In this document: positions 28,001-35,052 of the stretch, one piece after another
Numbering within the stretch: position 1 is the first letter of the stretch
Layout: the number at the start of each line of letters is the position of its first letter
Origin: Aurelia coerulea
Taxonomy: Eukaryota; Cnidaria; Scyphozoa; Semaeostomeae; Ulmaridae
Assembly (NCBI GenBank): GCA_039566865.1
Contig: CM076961.1
Coordinates: 5,603,501 to 5,667,500, forward strand
Length of the DNA: 64,000 nucleotides
Direction: 5' to 3'
The notes under the pieces: generated by a model
Told to the model about the DNA's origin: nothing
The model's database searches: none
The model's input: the letters and a program-made list of their open reading frames with translations, nothing else
Position numbers and translations under genes: made by a program

Positions 28001-29701
28001 TTCAATGATCTTTACAATTGATAACATGTAGGTTCTCCTAACTTGAAGCGTATGAAATTATGCATTTAAAGCTTGATTGTGAGCCATACTTTTGAACTTG
28101 ACTTGAGCCAAAAGTTGGTGATATTTTTCCTCGTTCAAGTGCCCAATGACAATGATTGTTTCTTTTTTATATTCCACCATGACTATGACCACCTTAGAAG
28201 CTTAATATACCCATAGGAATTAATGTTAGTCAGCTGTACTTTTTGCAGTTTGCCTGAAAACCAGGTTCCTTCTAAACAGTAAACGTTGCTAATTTCTAAA
28301 CCTATCAAAATGATAAGCTACATAAATACTTATGATCAGGACAATACTTAGGCCCCTGAGAATACTTAGGCCCATGATTTACTTATGAAATGAAGGATGC
28401 GAGCTTATCGTCAATTTTTGGTGAGTTTCAAACGTGGGGACTTCCTTTGAGAGCCCCAGATATCATACTAAATAAACTAGGAAGCTAGCTGCGTCTCCTT
28501 GCTTTGAATAGTTCAGCGAGATACCGTAAAAGCTCTATTTAGCCCCCTTTTCTATTGAGCCCCCTCTCTAATAAGCCCCTCCCCGTGAGCCAAAATTTAA
28601 ATAAGCCCCCCTCTCTATTAAGTCCCGCCACTTATTTCAAATTCCAGTAGTTACCAAAGATTTTCGGTGTATTTGGTTCTAAACAAGTTTGCATGTTAAT
28701 TTTGATATGGTTTAGGATAAAACTGTGTTGAATTTAGGTATTTGACTCGCAAAATTGTATTCTGAATCCGCAAAATAAGAGGTAAAGGAACTGAAAAGAT
28801 ATCATATATATCCTTGTCATTTGATGTTGTGGATAGGCCCCCCTCTCTAATAAGCCCCCTCTCTTTAGGTGGTGTGAAGCGAACATTTTTATTGATGCAA
28901 ATGAATAGCACAGTTGAATGATAAAGAATGTCGTTTAAATTTTTTTGATACCTTCTTTAATTTTGGAGTTATCCAATGTTTTGTACGATTGGCTGATGAC
29001 GTCATTTTGTTTGCAAAATGTAAAGAAAGTATACAAGGTTGGCCATGTTTCCAAAGAGAAATCTAATTTAAAAGTTTGCACAATCAACATGCCTTTCTAA
29101 ACATCATATTAAGTCATGAGGCAATTTATATTACATTTATTTAGCTCAGCTGAAATGTTCCCTAAAATTTTAACCTTTCAAAGATCAGATAGAGTTATAT
29201 TTCCATATGTTATCCTAGTAATTTGCAAACGAAATGACGGCATCAGCTGCAACTTAATATCAGTGGATAACTTGAAAACGAAATGAGATATCAAAGAGAT
29301 ATAAACAGAATTCTTCAGCATTTGACTGTGCCCTCCATTTGCATTAATAAAAATTTTCGCTTCAGGTCACCTTTAAGCCCTCTTCTGGAGTTTCCGAAAT
29401 TAATAAATAAGCCCCCGGGGGCTTAAAGAACCATTGTCAACCATGATCCTTTGTGCGCAGAATGAAGGCAAGACAAAGATAATTTAGGCCAAAAACGACT
29501 TTTATATAACACGAAAGTCGACTTTTGCGTCGGGAAGGATCATGGCTAGCAATGAATCTTTGATAGAGCTTTTACGGTTCAAGCTTTTATGTGGAAATTC
29601 TGTATTCAGAACGTGAATTTGCCTCTTTCTACAGGCGAAGAAATTCATCTAACACAGCACTGAAGTCTTACGGTGTCCTGTCAAGTATGCAATGCTTATA
29701 A
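821..29701 (+). CDS. FAM194-domain protein, C3orf20/ERICH6-like (multi-exon, 5' incomplete)
   Basis: Exons read: 821-1025, 3271-3310, 5160-5225, 6382-6513, 6838-6923, 8692-8736, 10748-10828, 13579-13718, 16477-16719, 17712-17846, 22114-22221, 22763-22844, 23147-23257, 25407-25487, then 27259-27503 plus 29635-29701 (or 27259-27558 read through to a stop). Nearly every junction has AG/GT signals and matching phase, giving about 620 residues. The first five exons form a FAM194 domain: a YPSGR start, then LACFTPTGRG, a WKW motif and FRCVSQNTIAL. Later exons carry the conserved C3orf20-type tail (DEMLDELYY, RRHNVAPGMFL, MYVSGRLLFADYIFNGYG). The molecular function of the family is not established. 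Vertebrate relatives are uncharacterised, so I name only the family. The start codon is not in the window. One junction (exon 8692-8736 to 10748-10828) is out of phase as read. Introns hold many MITEs and LINE tails. Confidence 0.82.
1302..1820. mobile_element. Foldback MITE with perfect 20-bp TIR and 9-bp target duplication
   Basis: The left end agcataggttccaaatcttt is the exact inverse of the right end. The target duplication ctactttgt (1293-1301 and 1821-1829) is perfect, so the element is Mutator-like. It carries a TGACGTCA site at 1624. Confidence 0.85.
3271..3310 (+). CDS. FAM194 gene exon b
   Basis: Acceptor tttcttgcag and donor gtatgt. It takes phase 2 from the previous exon and ends in phase 0. 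It encodes R plus FLNTTKEANFNDE. It is short, but both splice sites and the frame fit. Confidence 0.7.
3385..3885. mobile_element. Degraded copy of the 38720-39319 MITE
   Basis: The palindromic core (ggccattttgtcttactatt and its inverse about 170 bases later) matches the intact copy at 38720. The termini are lost. Confidence 0.6.
4011..4312. mobile_element. Degraded Harbinger-like MITE
   Basis: The left end gaccccgtttgcactatg resembles the intact copy at 5237. The right end (accagtaaggtgtacacg) is diverged. Confidence 0.45.
4370..4700. repeat. Dispersed repeat shared with 19690-19960
   Basis: Blocks tagatttatctttgatag and ataacctcgag occur in the same order in both places. No termini were identified. 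Confidence 0.55.
5160..5225 (+). CDS. FAM194 gene exon c
   Basis: Acceptor ttttttgcag and donor gtatgt; 22 codons, phase 0 on both sides. It carries the VQKWKWAYGK motif that in FAM194 domains follows the Gly-rich strand. A Harbinger-like MITE starts only 12 bases after its donor. Confidence 0.8.
5237..5620. mobile_element. Harbinger-like MITE, intact
   Basis: About 55-bp near-perfect inverted ends starting gaccccgtttacactatgcc. The target duplication TTA on both sides fits PIF/Harbinger. The same motif recurs internally near 5291 and 5380. Confidence 0.8.
6382..6513 (+). CDS. FAM194 gene exon d
   Basis: Acceptor tttctttacag and donor gtaagt; 44 codons, phase 0 both sides. It contains ISFRCVSQNTIALMVSIDGE followed by VAKFSVAPN, the end of the FAM194 domain. 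Confidence 0.85.
6838..6923 (+). CDS. FAM194 gene exon e
   Basis: Acceptor ttccgcag and donor gtatgt, ending in phase 2. It encodes a charged stretch with EEKFVNATEELRKN, ending in CRNIWG. A nested MITE cluster starts about 50 bases downstream. Confidence 0.75.
6975..8632. mobile_element. Mariner-like MITE (AAAGGTG family) split by two insertions
   Basis: Ends are taaaggtgacctgaagc and gcttcagcccacctttta. Internal sequence matches the 510-bp copies at 47567 and 61246. It is interrupted by an unrelated segment at about 7050-7562 and by a second MITE at 7764-8370. Confidence 0.7.
7764..8370. mobile_element. Nested foldback MITE (TACCGGGTGCGCC)
   Basis: About 88-bp inverted ends with few mismatches, starting taccgggtgcgccaaaataa. 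The TA target fits Tc1/mariner. It is inserted into the older AAAGGTG element. Confidence 0.85.
8692..8736 (+). CDS. FAM194 gene exon f (phase problem at its 3' end)
   Basis: Acceptor ttttttcacag. It encodes G plus EPWQQMRRSLHVLQ, then two bases (tg) before donor gtatgt. The next recognised exon (10748) needs phase 0. Either the weaker donor gtactg at 8726 is used, or a small exon is missing, or there is a one-base frameshift. Confidence 0.6.
10335..10478. mobile_element. Short MITE (TTAAAGGGAGTA)
   Basis: Inverted ends ttaaagggagtacaaggacc and the counterpart ctggtctttatactcccttt, about 145 bases long. Confidence 0.6.
10506..10684. mobile_element. Short foldback element (TTAGACACYGC family)
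   Basis: Ends gttagacaccgcagtt and aactgcggagtctaac are inverse copies. Related elements lie at 40452 and 62684. Confidence 0.55.
10748..10828 (+). CDS. FAM194 gene exon g
   Basis: Acceptor tatttttcag and donor gtataa; 27 codons, open only in phase 0. It encodes a basic linker including KKLVVKESDRKTTRQKK. It joins exon h in phase. Confidence 0.6.
10850..11292 (+). pseudogene. LINE tail with pentanucleotide end
   Basis: Encodes ESVHQYGTRQAGKDDLFL and FRSVRYHGAKYWNDILVDIK, typical of a LINE RT C-terminus. Then comes gggggtgctctctcctccat and a (CTGAC/CTGAA)n array from 11193 to 11292. The same tail design is seen at 49690-49925. Confidence 0.75.
11193..11292. repeat. (CTGAC)n microsatellite
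   Basis: About twenty pentanucleotide units, changing to CTGAA at both edges. Confidence 0.9.
11992..12937. mobile_element. piggyBac-like MITE with internal duplication
   Basis: Ends ttaaccctatcc and ggatagggttaa are exact inverses with TTAA at both ends, as in piggyBac elements. Compared with the copy at 48076, it has an extra 122-base internal unit. Confidence 0.8.
12006..12236. repeat. 122-bp tandem duplication inside the piggyBac-like MITE
   Basis: The block starting aggctttttgaaactttggg occurs at 12006 and 12128 with only a few differences. Confidence 0.85.
13579..13718 (+). CDS. FAM194 gene exon h
   Basis: Acceptor ttttttttgcag and donor gttagt; phase 0 in, phase 2 out. It encodes a charged segment with ERLKDLDEKFPERKDMD and VELHKLQRKVK. 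Confidence 0.75.
14187..14514. mobile_element. Foldback MITE (TTAAAGGGTCTCCG)
   Basis: The left end ttaaagggtctccgtcgcca mirrors the right end ttggagacggagcccctttag. Confidence 0.6.
15196..15670. mobile_element. Degraded copy of the 1302-1820 MITE
   Basis: The left part (gttccaatctttaaaaaagt) and interior match the copies at 1302 and 46997. The right terminus is missing. Confidence 0.6.
15748..16383. mobile_element. Mariner-like MITE (TACCGGGTGTGTCAAAA)
   Basis: The left end taccgggtgtgtcaaaaaat pairs with the right end ttttgactcacctggta, TA at both ends. A partial copy with the same right end lies at about 39635-40437, and a weaker one at 62885-63075. Confidence 0.65.
16477..16719 (+). CDS. 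FAM194 gene exon i
   Basis: Acceptor ttgtttcag and donor gtaagt; phase 2 in and out. It encodes FDWMEHYRRAVGISRPEEL, then a Pro/Ala/Ser-rich stretch that looks disordered. Confidence 0.8.
17013..17427. mobile_element. Mariner-like MITE (TACAGTAAAAACCCGC)
   Basis: The end tacagtaaaaacccgcataa is the exact inverse of ttatgcgggtttttactgta. A solo left end of the same family starts at 16797, directly upstream. Confidence 0.8.
17712..17846 (+). CDS. FAM194 gene exon j
   Basis: Acceptor atatttttcag and donor gtattt; phase 2 in and out. It encodes an acidic stretch ending VPQLLETLENGL. If the donor is skipped, the frame runs on through a LINE fragment to a stop at 18093. Confidence 0.75.
17860..18410 (+). 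pseudogene. 5'-truncated CR1/L2-like LINE tail
   Basis: Encodes LSPEYLCNLFTRN, DLRNTITHLNLPRKSSTNG and FSYRGAKLWNSLS with a stop near 18093. A 3' UTR then ends gagggccccttgaaaatcag, ctgaagggcaaccctc and a short ATGAAAT repeat. It sits 14 bases after exon j of the FAM194 gene. Confidence 0.8.
18748..19307. mobile_element. Mutator-like MITE, copy B
   Basis: Inverted termini tagacttacgccctttcgtc and atgggactcatggtcataag...tcta. Flanks ctcaactgg and ctcatctag are a 9-bp duplication with two mismatches. Confidence 0.7.
19310..22113. other. Intron of FAM194 gene, mostly unannotated
   Basis: Holds the repeat at 19690-19960 and the minus-strand ORF at 20144-20428. I see nothing else that I can support. 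Confidence 0.4.
20144..20428 (-). other. Uncharacterised 94-codon ORF, possibly a gene remnant
   Basis: Encodes a hydrophobic start (TAVVFAILDLGQLIAYGF), then a Ser/Asn-rich tail (SGSNDTSIHSEEFSN). It resembles the last exon of a membrane protein with a cytoplasmic tail, but I do not recognise the family. A diverged copy of the 20155-20290 part lies at 26575-26720, so it may be repeat-derived. It lies inside a FAM194 intron on the opposite strand. Confidence 0.25.
22114..22221 (+). CDS. FAM194 gene exon k
   Basis: Acceptor gatctgtttcag and donor gtatag; phase 2 in and out. It encodes DKRRMPFIADLEYDAF and VPKTQLIVVSIVSS. Confidence 0.8.
22763..22844 (+). CDS. FAM194 gene exon l
   Basis: Acceptor ctattttag and donor gtatgt; phase 2 in, phase 0 out. 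It encodes FPRNLC, then DEMLDELYYDKNKAQNLPC. Confidence 0.8.
23147..23257 (+). CDS. FAM194 gene exon m
   Basis: Acceptor cattctag and donor gtaagt; 37 codons, phase 0 both sides. It encodes SRYDPYRLLRYD, then RRHNVAPGMFL. Confidence 0.82.
23362..23693. repeat. G/C-run-bounded element
   Basis: Left end agcccgggggggggagg, right end a long C run then gggcct. Inside are blocks such as gataccctgtc and ccctgctccagaat. Confidence 0.55.
24925..25365 (+). pseudogene. 5'-truncated LINE tail (same family as 17860-18410)
   Basis: Encodes TSRNLRNTATDLRLPKKNS and FSFWGAKNWNGLSVE, then a 3' UTR with the same ggagggccccttgaaaatca block. It ends in about eight GAAT units (25322-25360). Confidence 0.8.
25407..25487 (+). 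CDS. FAM194 gene exon n
   Basis: Acceptor actttgcag and donor gtaaag; 27 codons, phase 0. It encodes MYVSGRLLFADYIFNGYG followed by NAKRDFLKQ, the most recognisable C-terminal block. A LINE tail microsatellite ends about 45 bases upstream. Confidence 0.82.
25528..26137. mobile_element. Harbinger-like MITE, diverged
   Basis: The end caccccgtttacac pairs with gtgtaaatggggtc, flanked by TTA on both sides. Related to the copy at 5237. It begins 40 bases after exon n. Confidence 0.65.
26177..26371. mobile_element. Short foldback element with G18 run
   Basis: About 50-base inverted arms (ttggggagacgagatacggt and its inverse) with a long G run beside the right arm. Confidence 0.7.
27259..27558 (+). 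CDS. FAM194 gene exon o (two possible ends)
   Basis: Acceptor gattttgtag. It opens with VMKTRKDSMRGVDLAQDFRF. Read straight through, it stops at 27556-27558, and an AATAAA follows at 27706. At 27504 there is also a consensus GC donor (cag, then gcaagt). This splices in phase to the strong acceptor before 29635, replacing the last 18 residues with a different tail. Confidence 0.8.
   Translation: MMKTRKDSMRGVDLAQDFRFTTRPASRGPRTAWGGELQMPVSIHFISNTPKWNLDEMNKIDELPALSPTPSESELSFGSKYRQVASKSEFNMMYRKLIK
27706..27711 (+). promoter_or_regulatory. Polyadenylation signal AATAAA
   Basis: Canonical hexamer about 150 bases after the read-through stop at 27558. It fits a transcript that ends in exon o. Confidence 0.4.
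28522..29578. mobile_element. MITE (TACCGTAAAAGCTCT family) with nested insertions
   Basis: Ends taccgtaaaagctcta and gagcttttacggt. It contains an AAAGGTG-family MITE at 28865-29375 and a small foldback at about 29430-29560. All of it lies inside the putative GC-AG intron. Confidence 0.7.
28865..29375. mobile_element. AAAGGTG-family MITE, nested
   Basis: Matches the copy at 61246 throughout; the left end is taggtggtgtgaagcgaac, the right end ttcgcttcaggtcaccttta. Confidence 0.75.
29635..29701 (+). CDS. FAM194 gene alternative terminal exon via GC-AG intron
   Basis: Preceded by a pyrimidine-rich acceptor (gcctctttctacag). Joined to the GC donor at 27504, it reads RRNSSNTALKSYGVL and then SSMQCL, with a stop at 29699-29701. 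The other two frames are less open. It is inferred from phase and splice signals only. Confidence 0.5.
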
Positions 29702-30826
29702 GCCGACAAATCATTCATGGAAAATGCTACAAGGCTACAAGATGGACAAGAAAGCGCATAACATCTGCCAGTGAAACATCGAATTACTTCGAAGTCTGCT
29801 ATAGTGATGGTATTCAGATCCTACGGACAACGAGTTTGTTTTCACGAATGACTTACAAATCGGGACCAGGATACAGCCACTGACAGATATCATATTAGTA
29901 TGAGACAAAACTATGCTGAGAAATTATTATCATACGATTACCAGGTCAATGCTGAAAAACATTCGATACAAAGATCTAAAGGCTGATTTCCTCTAAGTCG
30001 AATTTTCCGACCGGACTGGAAATCTATTGTTTACGAGAGAAAATATCGCCTTGAATGTTAATAGAATGTTACGTGTGAAAAAGTTTTTATTCTGTAAAAA
30101 TTCCGCCGCTTGGAAATTTTACCTGAAGGTCTAAGGCCCAGCATGTATCGTGTAATCTTTTAATGAAGATTTTATTACACGGCAAAAGTTTATCAAAAAG
30201 CTTGTTTTGAATTTTTGTACTGTTTAAGTTATAATCTTGTTCTTGCTCGTCATTGTATTTAATTGTTTCGACGCCAACTACGTTCGAAGTTTCTTCATTT
30301 ATGATTTTAAAGGCTTCTTCGAAATTAATAAAGCAAGCAGCCGTATTTTTGAACGCCATGTGATCAGTAGTAGTATTGCATAAAAACTGGCTCATGGGAA
30401 TGATTTGTTATTTGAAAAGAAATGGTGACATCAATGGCTTTCGATGAATGATAAAACAAACAAATATAGGGAGTAAACTCAGACTTCTGGACCAACTGTA
30501 TGTATACACAAAACAATAACAAAGTTCGCATTGGAAATATATTTTTGATTTAGTCTTCGAGGTTCGATGATTCAACTGTTGTAAATATGTATTTTAAGAT
30601 GAGACATGTTAGTGTCAATGGCTATGTTAAATTTCTAAACTGTAACCAGAGCTGCAATTTTTATGAAACCACAATATGTTTACTGTAAATACTCTAAATA
30701 AGTTAAGATAAGTTAACTAATAACGGGTGTCCTAGACAAAATTATACAGATTTGGTTGGGTTCAGCGATAAGAATTTAGCTTCAATCAATGGCTAATCAA
30801 TTTTATAATGTTCCTTGATCTTTAAC

Positions 30827-31092
30827 TTAAAGGCATTATGAGTCATGGTAAATAGCGATTCTCCGCTGTGGGTCCGTCTGCTTTCATGTGATCAGTCTGT
30901 TTTCATGTGATCAGACATCAACCTCACAAATACGAGGCTACCTCGGCTACGCCTAGCCCAATGCGAGGTTATAATATCAAGAGTGCAGTTTAAATAACAG
31001 CTAATCAGATTGGCGTAAGCTATCATCATGACTCAGCAATTTTTGCAATGTGGGTATACGCGGTCTATTTACCATGACCCAGTGCCTTTAAA
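30827..31092. mobile_element. Foldback MITE (TTAAAGGCA)
   Basis: The left end ttaaaggcattatgagtcat mirrors the right end atttaccatgacccagtgcc...tttaa. Confidence 0.6.
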
Positions 31093-31652
31093 TATATATA
31101 GCTTATTTACTGATACTGGTGCCTTAAGAGCTGAAATATTAATCTTGAAACTTGAAATTTGCCTCCACGACCAAACCAAACCAGACCTTTTGGCCTAAAC
31201 AAGTTCCTGAAGCACATCGAAATTTAAAACTAAAATTTAAGAAAAAAACGAAAAATGGCACAATGGGTTACTTCTAGCAAACAGAATATAATATGATCTG
31301 AGTTTAGTTGAAAATTATTAAGGATATTGTTGATTTGTTTGTTGTGCTGCAAGAATCTGCTGAGGCCGAAACGCCAAAGCTCTGGTTTGGAGGTGACAAC
31401 CAATTTGAACTGTCAGCATTAATATTTCAACACTCAAAGCGCCAATATCAACAAATGAGGTATCTATGTTCAAGTTCAACGAACATTTTGAAATTGATTA
31501 GCCATTGATTAAGGCTAATTTGCATTGCTGGTTCCAACCAAATCTGTAACATTCTACTGGGACACCCAATCCATCTTTATTGAGTTCAATACTTTCGCAG
31601 CCAAAGTAGATATCCGTATTACACAATTGCAGTCCAGTATTTAGGCATCATC

Positions 31653-31686
31653 AACAAAGCAATAAATAAATAAATAAATAAATAAA
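31653..31686. repeat. (AATA)n microsatellite
   Basis: About seven AATA units in a row. Confidence 0.8.
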
Positions 31687-32269
31687 CTTCCCTTCGTTGG
31701 ATTCTGAATAAATAAGGAAACATACGAAACTTCTCTTAGCATACCATTAGGTTTCCTCTGGGCAACCGCTTCGTGACTCAGTGTAAACAGACCTGATCGG
31801 CTAGGGTTTGTTGAAACACAGTTCAAGTCAAGTGATCAATGTCTTGATAAGACATCTTTTGATTTCTTTGACATATTTCGTCCCATGACACATTGTACCA
31901 TGAATGCAAACAGTAGAGTAAGACTGAAACTTCCCAAGAGAATGGTCACATGACTTAAAATGGGTACAAAAAATACCTTAACTGATTAAGTCTATTCTGT
32001 TCAGCGTTTCTATTTTAGAAAAAGGTTGGAACATTTGTTCCCTGGAGGCTCTTGCGCCCTGATTGTGATCAACCATGACTAATGTACGTTTTAATCAAAC
32101 AAACGCATAAAGTTATTTATAAAAGATGTTTATATATATTTTTGCAAAGGAAGAACCTATCGTCTCGTGAGTTGTGTGAACTTTTTCTGTCAAATTTTGA
32201 AAAATGTACTCATTCGAATCATCGGCTTCTAATAAGGACTCCTTTCAAGGTTTTTTAAAGATCTTCCCA

Positions 32270-32935
32270 TAAACTTTACAAACTAAGACAAAGATTACAA
32301 GACGATGCCACAAGGAGCACGGAAATACATAGCAACCCTGGGACCATAACCATTTAACATAGAGATTCAAAATAAAAAATAGCGATTACAAATACTTCCA
32401 ACAACAAATAATTACAAAGAACAAATGTAAAAAACAAGTTACAAGAGAGAGAGGAGGTCTTTAACAACAACTTGTTGAAACCGTTCTGAGGCCTGAATAT
32501 ATTTTGATGTTGCCTCGAGAATTTTGGCAATTGAATCTAAAGATAATCTTTCGTGGCCATACAGAATGGTTTGGAGTAAATTTTCATTGGAAAGGTTTGT
32601 TAATCCATGGGGTCTCAATATCGCGTTTACACTGCTGAGAAGATCAAGTCTATCCTCATCATAAGCATGGGAGAGCAGCAAACAGTGTTCTGTATCCTCA
32701 ATACCATCATTTATCGGCACAAAGGATTTAAAAGATCGCTGGAGTTATATTTGAATTTGTAAAAATTCAGTTTGCTGTTTCCAACACGAAGCTGTGTTAA
32801 AATTGATAAACCTTTTGGGTCGTGAATGTTGTAGACCAGTTTTGGAGATGGACGTATGACTTTCAAGGTTCTACCGCATCAGGATAAATCGGGCAAACGA
32901 ACCACGTTTATGACCCCATCTGTAAGGTGGAACTA
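32270..32935 (-). pseudogene. 5'-truncated LINE fragment (same family as 40921-45090)
   Basis: The minus strand encodes HDPKGLS and LRVGNSKLNFYKFKYN, then GIEDTEHCLLLSHAYDEDRL, matching the last part of the RT ORF of the large LINE. Frames are broken around 32720. The tail region at 32270-32340 shares the acgatgccacaaggagcac block with the large element. Confidence 0.8.
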
Positions 32936-33422
32936 GACTTATACAACATCGTAGTTTCGCTATTTCCCTGCACTGATATATCGCTACAACAACGGCTCGT
33001 GATCTAACTGTACGTTGAGACGATCACTCACATGCCTAAGCTATTTCAGCGAAAACATCTATGCTAAAACGCAATAAAATTTGAGATTTTGAGACTTGAA
33101 CATGGAAAAGCTAGTTATTAGTACTTACCAGAATGTTTCCTTGATGCAAAAAGCTTAAATACCTGAACTTTTCTGCGATAACCTTCCTGTTTAGAGGCAA
33201 ATAAGATCCACAAAATTTACTCGTAGCTGCGAGATTCAACGTCTGTCTGTATTGTTGTCATGAAAGTTTGATCAACCAATTAGAGTGCGTTATTTGAGTG
33301 CAATTCGCCCATTTGGATTCTGATTTTCTCTCGATTGCAAATGCTGCTGTCTGATTGATGACACAAAGTCTCAGCGGGCCGCCTCAATCAACAGTTAGAT
33401 TGTAAGACCAAGGTAGAGCCAC

Positions 33423-33765
33423 GGGGGGGGGGTTCTTTCCATAGTAAAGGTGCCTGGGGATGTGCCGCGACGAAGGGTATACTTTTTCGGACTTCTAGTC
33501 TAGCCAAGGGTATACTTTTTTGCAATTTTGGCCAGCAACGGTCTGGCCAAAGGTATCATTTTTGACAATATTGGTCTAGCGAACGGTCACGATATAATAT
33601 TTGGTACAAATTTTACAATATTGGTCGAGGAAATGGTCACAATTGGTCTAGCCAAGGGTACCATTTTCGTAAAAATTAGTCTAGCCAACGGTACCTTTTT
33701 GAAGATGCTCGCGGCAGACCCCTACCCAAAATGTGGCCAAGAAGCCCCCCCCCCGTGGGTAGAGC
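33423..33765. repeat. G/C-run-bounded element with degenerate internal repeats
   Basis: Starts cacggggggggggttc and ends ccccccccccgtggg. Inside are four to six degenerate units with the core ggtctagccaagggtatac. It is similar in design to 23362, 57601 and 59095. Confidence 0.55.
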
Positions 33766-34000
33766 ATTGTTATATCTAATCTAACAATTAGTCTGATTTG
33801 AACAGATGACTTGTTTGTTGCCACCATACAATTAAATCAAAAGTATTGCAACTATCGTTAATATTCTTAAACAAACATACAAATTTATCTGTGAATAGTA
33901 TATATGATTCATTCTAAATTTCACTTACTTAAAACCTAGACCTAAAATTCATTTGACTGCTTTTAAAAATTTAGAGAAATTACTAGACTCGCTACACAAT

Positions 34001-34538
34001 TAAACTTATGACATTTCGTCCCTTGTTTCCCTGCGTTCTTTGATTTGCGGATATCACTTGCTCAAAAGGGACGCATTTCATTACTCTTATAAAATGGGCC
34101 CCCTGTGTCAAAATGGCCTAAACAAGCGGGAGTTCTCGTACAATCAACAAAATCGCTTCAAAATTTGGGTTAAAGTGCTTCAACATTGAAAAGCAAACTT
34201 GTAGTACAAAGAATAATGTTTTCCGAACCTACTCATCGCAAAATACATACCTTTCAAGCAGTAATCTTCCTCTGTAGAAACACAATAGATCCATCGCAGC
34301 TACGAGAACTCTAGGCCGTATCAACTGGTTTTGTAAGCAACAACAGCAACTGTCTGAATAGCGCCTCCTTATTGGTTGAAAACTAAATTCTAGCAATTTG
34401 ATTGGTGAATACGGATCCACACCATATTGGTCTAAGTGGCCACACTTTATAAGAGTAATGAAATGAGTCTCTTTTGAGCAAGTGATATCTGCAAATCATA
34501 GAACGCAGGGAATCAAGGGACGAAATGTCATAAGTCTA
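34001..34538. mobile_element. Mutator-like MITE, copy C
   Basis: Long inverted ends (taaacttatgacatttcgtc at left; gacgaaatgtcataagtcta at right). A perfect 9-bp duplication ctacacaat lies at 33992-34000 and 34539-34547. Confidence 0.85.
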
Positions 34539-34890
34539 CTACACAATGCCAGTTATCCCAACAACAACAACACTATTTGAAGCGTTTAATTGAAATGAAT
34601 TTTTCGCTCAAATTGGTACTTTGAGCGTCCACCAGTCGATCAATAGCGATGTCATCAGTTTAAAAAATGATATTATAAGAGTGCAGTCTCGAAATAGGAA
34701 AGAATTTGAATATTTTCACATTTTAAAAGTTTGCTAAACAGCATTTTGGCATTATTGTGCACTGATTTCCGTTCAAAAGTGTAGCTTCTCCTTACCATTC
34801 AGACTCCACAGCTTTAAAATTCCTTCTCCAAGCTGAAAAATGTTCTTCTGTTGAGTTTCAGACCTAGCACTTTCAATAATCCAAAATTAG

Positions 34891-35052
34891 TTAGCTAGCG
34901 TTTGTACAAGGTAGAATTTGCGCAGCTGCTTGAGTATAGGCCTTTTGGCGTTTCTCGAGAATGTCCTTCATTTCCGCAAAGAATACCAGTTTGTCCGACT
35001 TTTTTGGATAAGTCATCGTTCGTCCAGAAGTTGATGGCATAACATAGATCAA
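34891..35052 (-). CDS. TDG: TDG exon 7 (stop codon)
   Basis: Acceptor ctttcag. It encodes LIYVMPSTSGRTMTYPKKSD, then a helix FFAEMKDILEKRQKAY, and stops at 34893-34891. An ATTAAA (minus, 34590-34585) could serve as a weak polyadenylation signal. Confidence 0.9.
   Translation of the reverse strand: MIYVMPSTSGRTMTYPKKSDKLVFFAEMKDILEKRQKAYTQAAAQILPCTNAS

Larger units (their letters stand above)
29702..34890. other. Intergenic region between convergent FAM194 and TDG genes
   Basis: Contains the foldback MITE at 30827, the LINE fragment at 32270, the G/C-bounded element at 33423 and the Mutator-like MITE at 34001. A 102-codon minus ORF at 30087-30395 has no recognisable motif, and I do not call it. 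Confidence 0.5.

Noticed and set aside
33528..33779. 83-codon ORF with repeated GLAKG motifs
   Set aside because: The repeats are translations of the degenerate tandem units in a G/C-bounded element.
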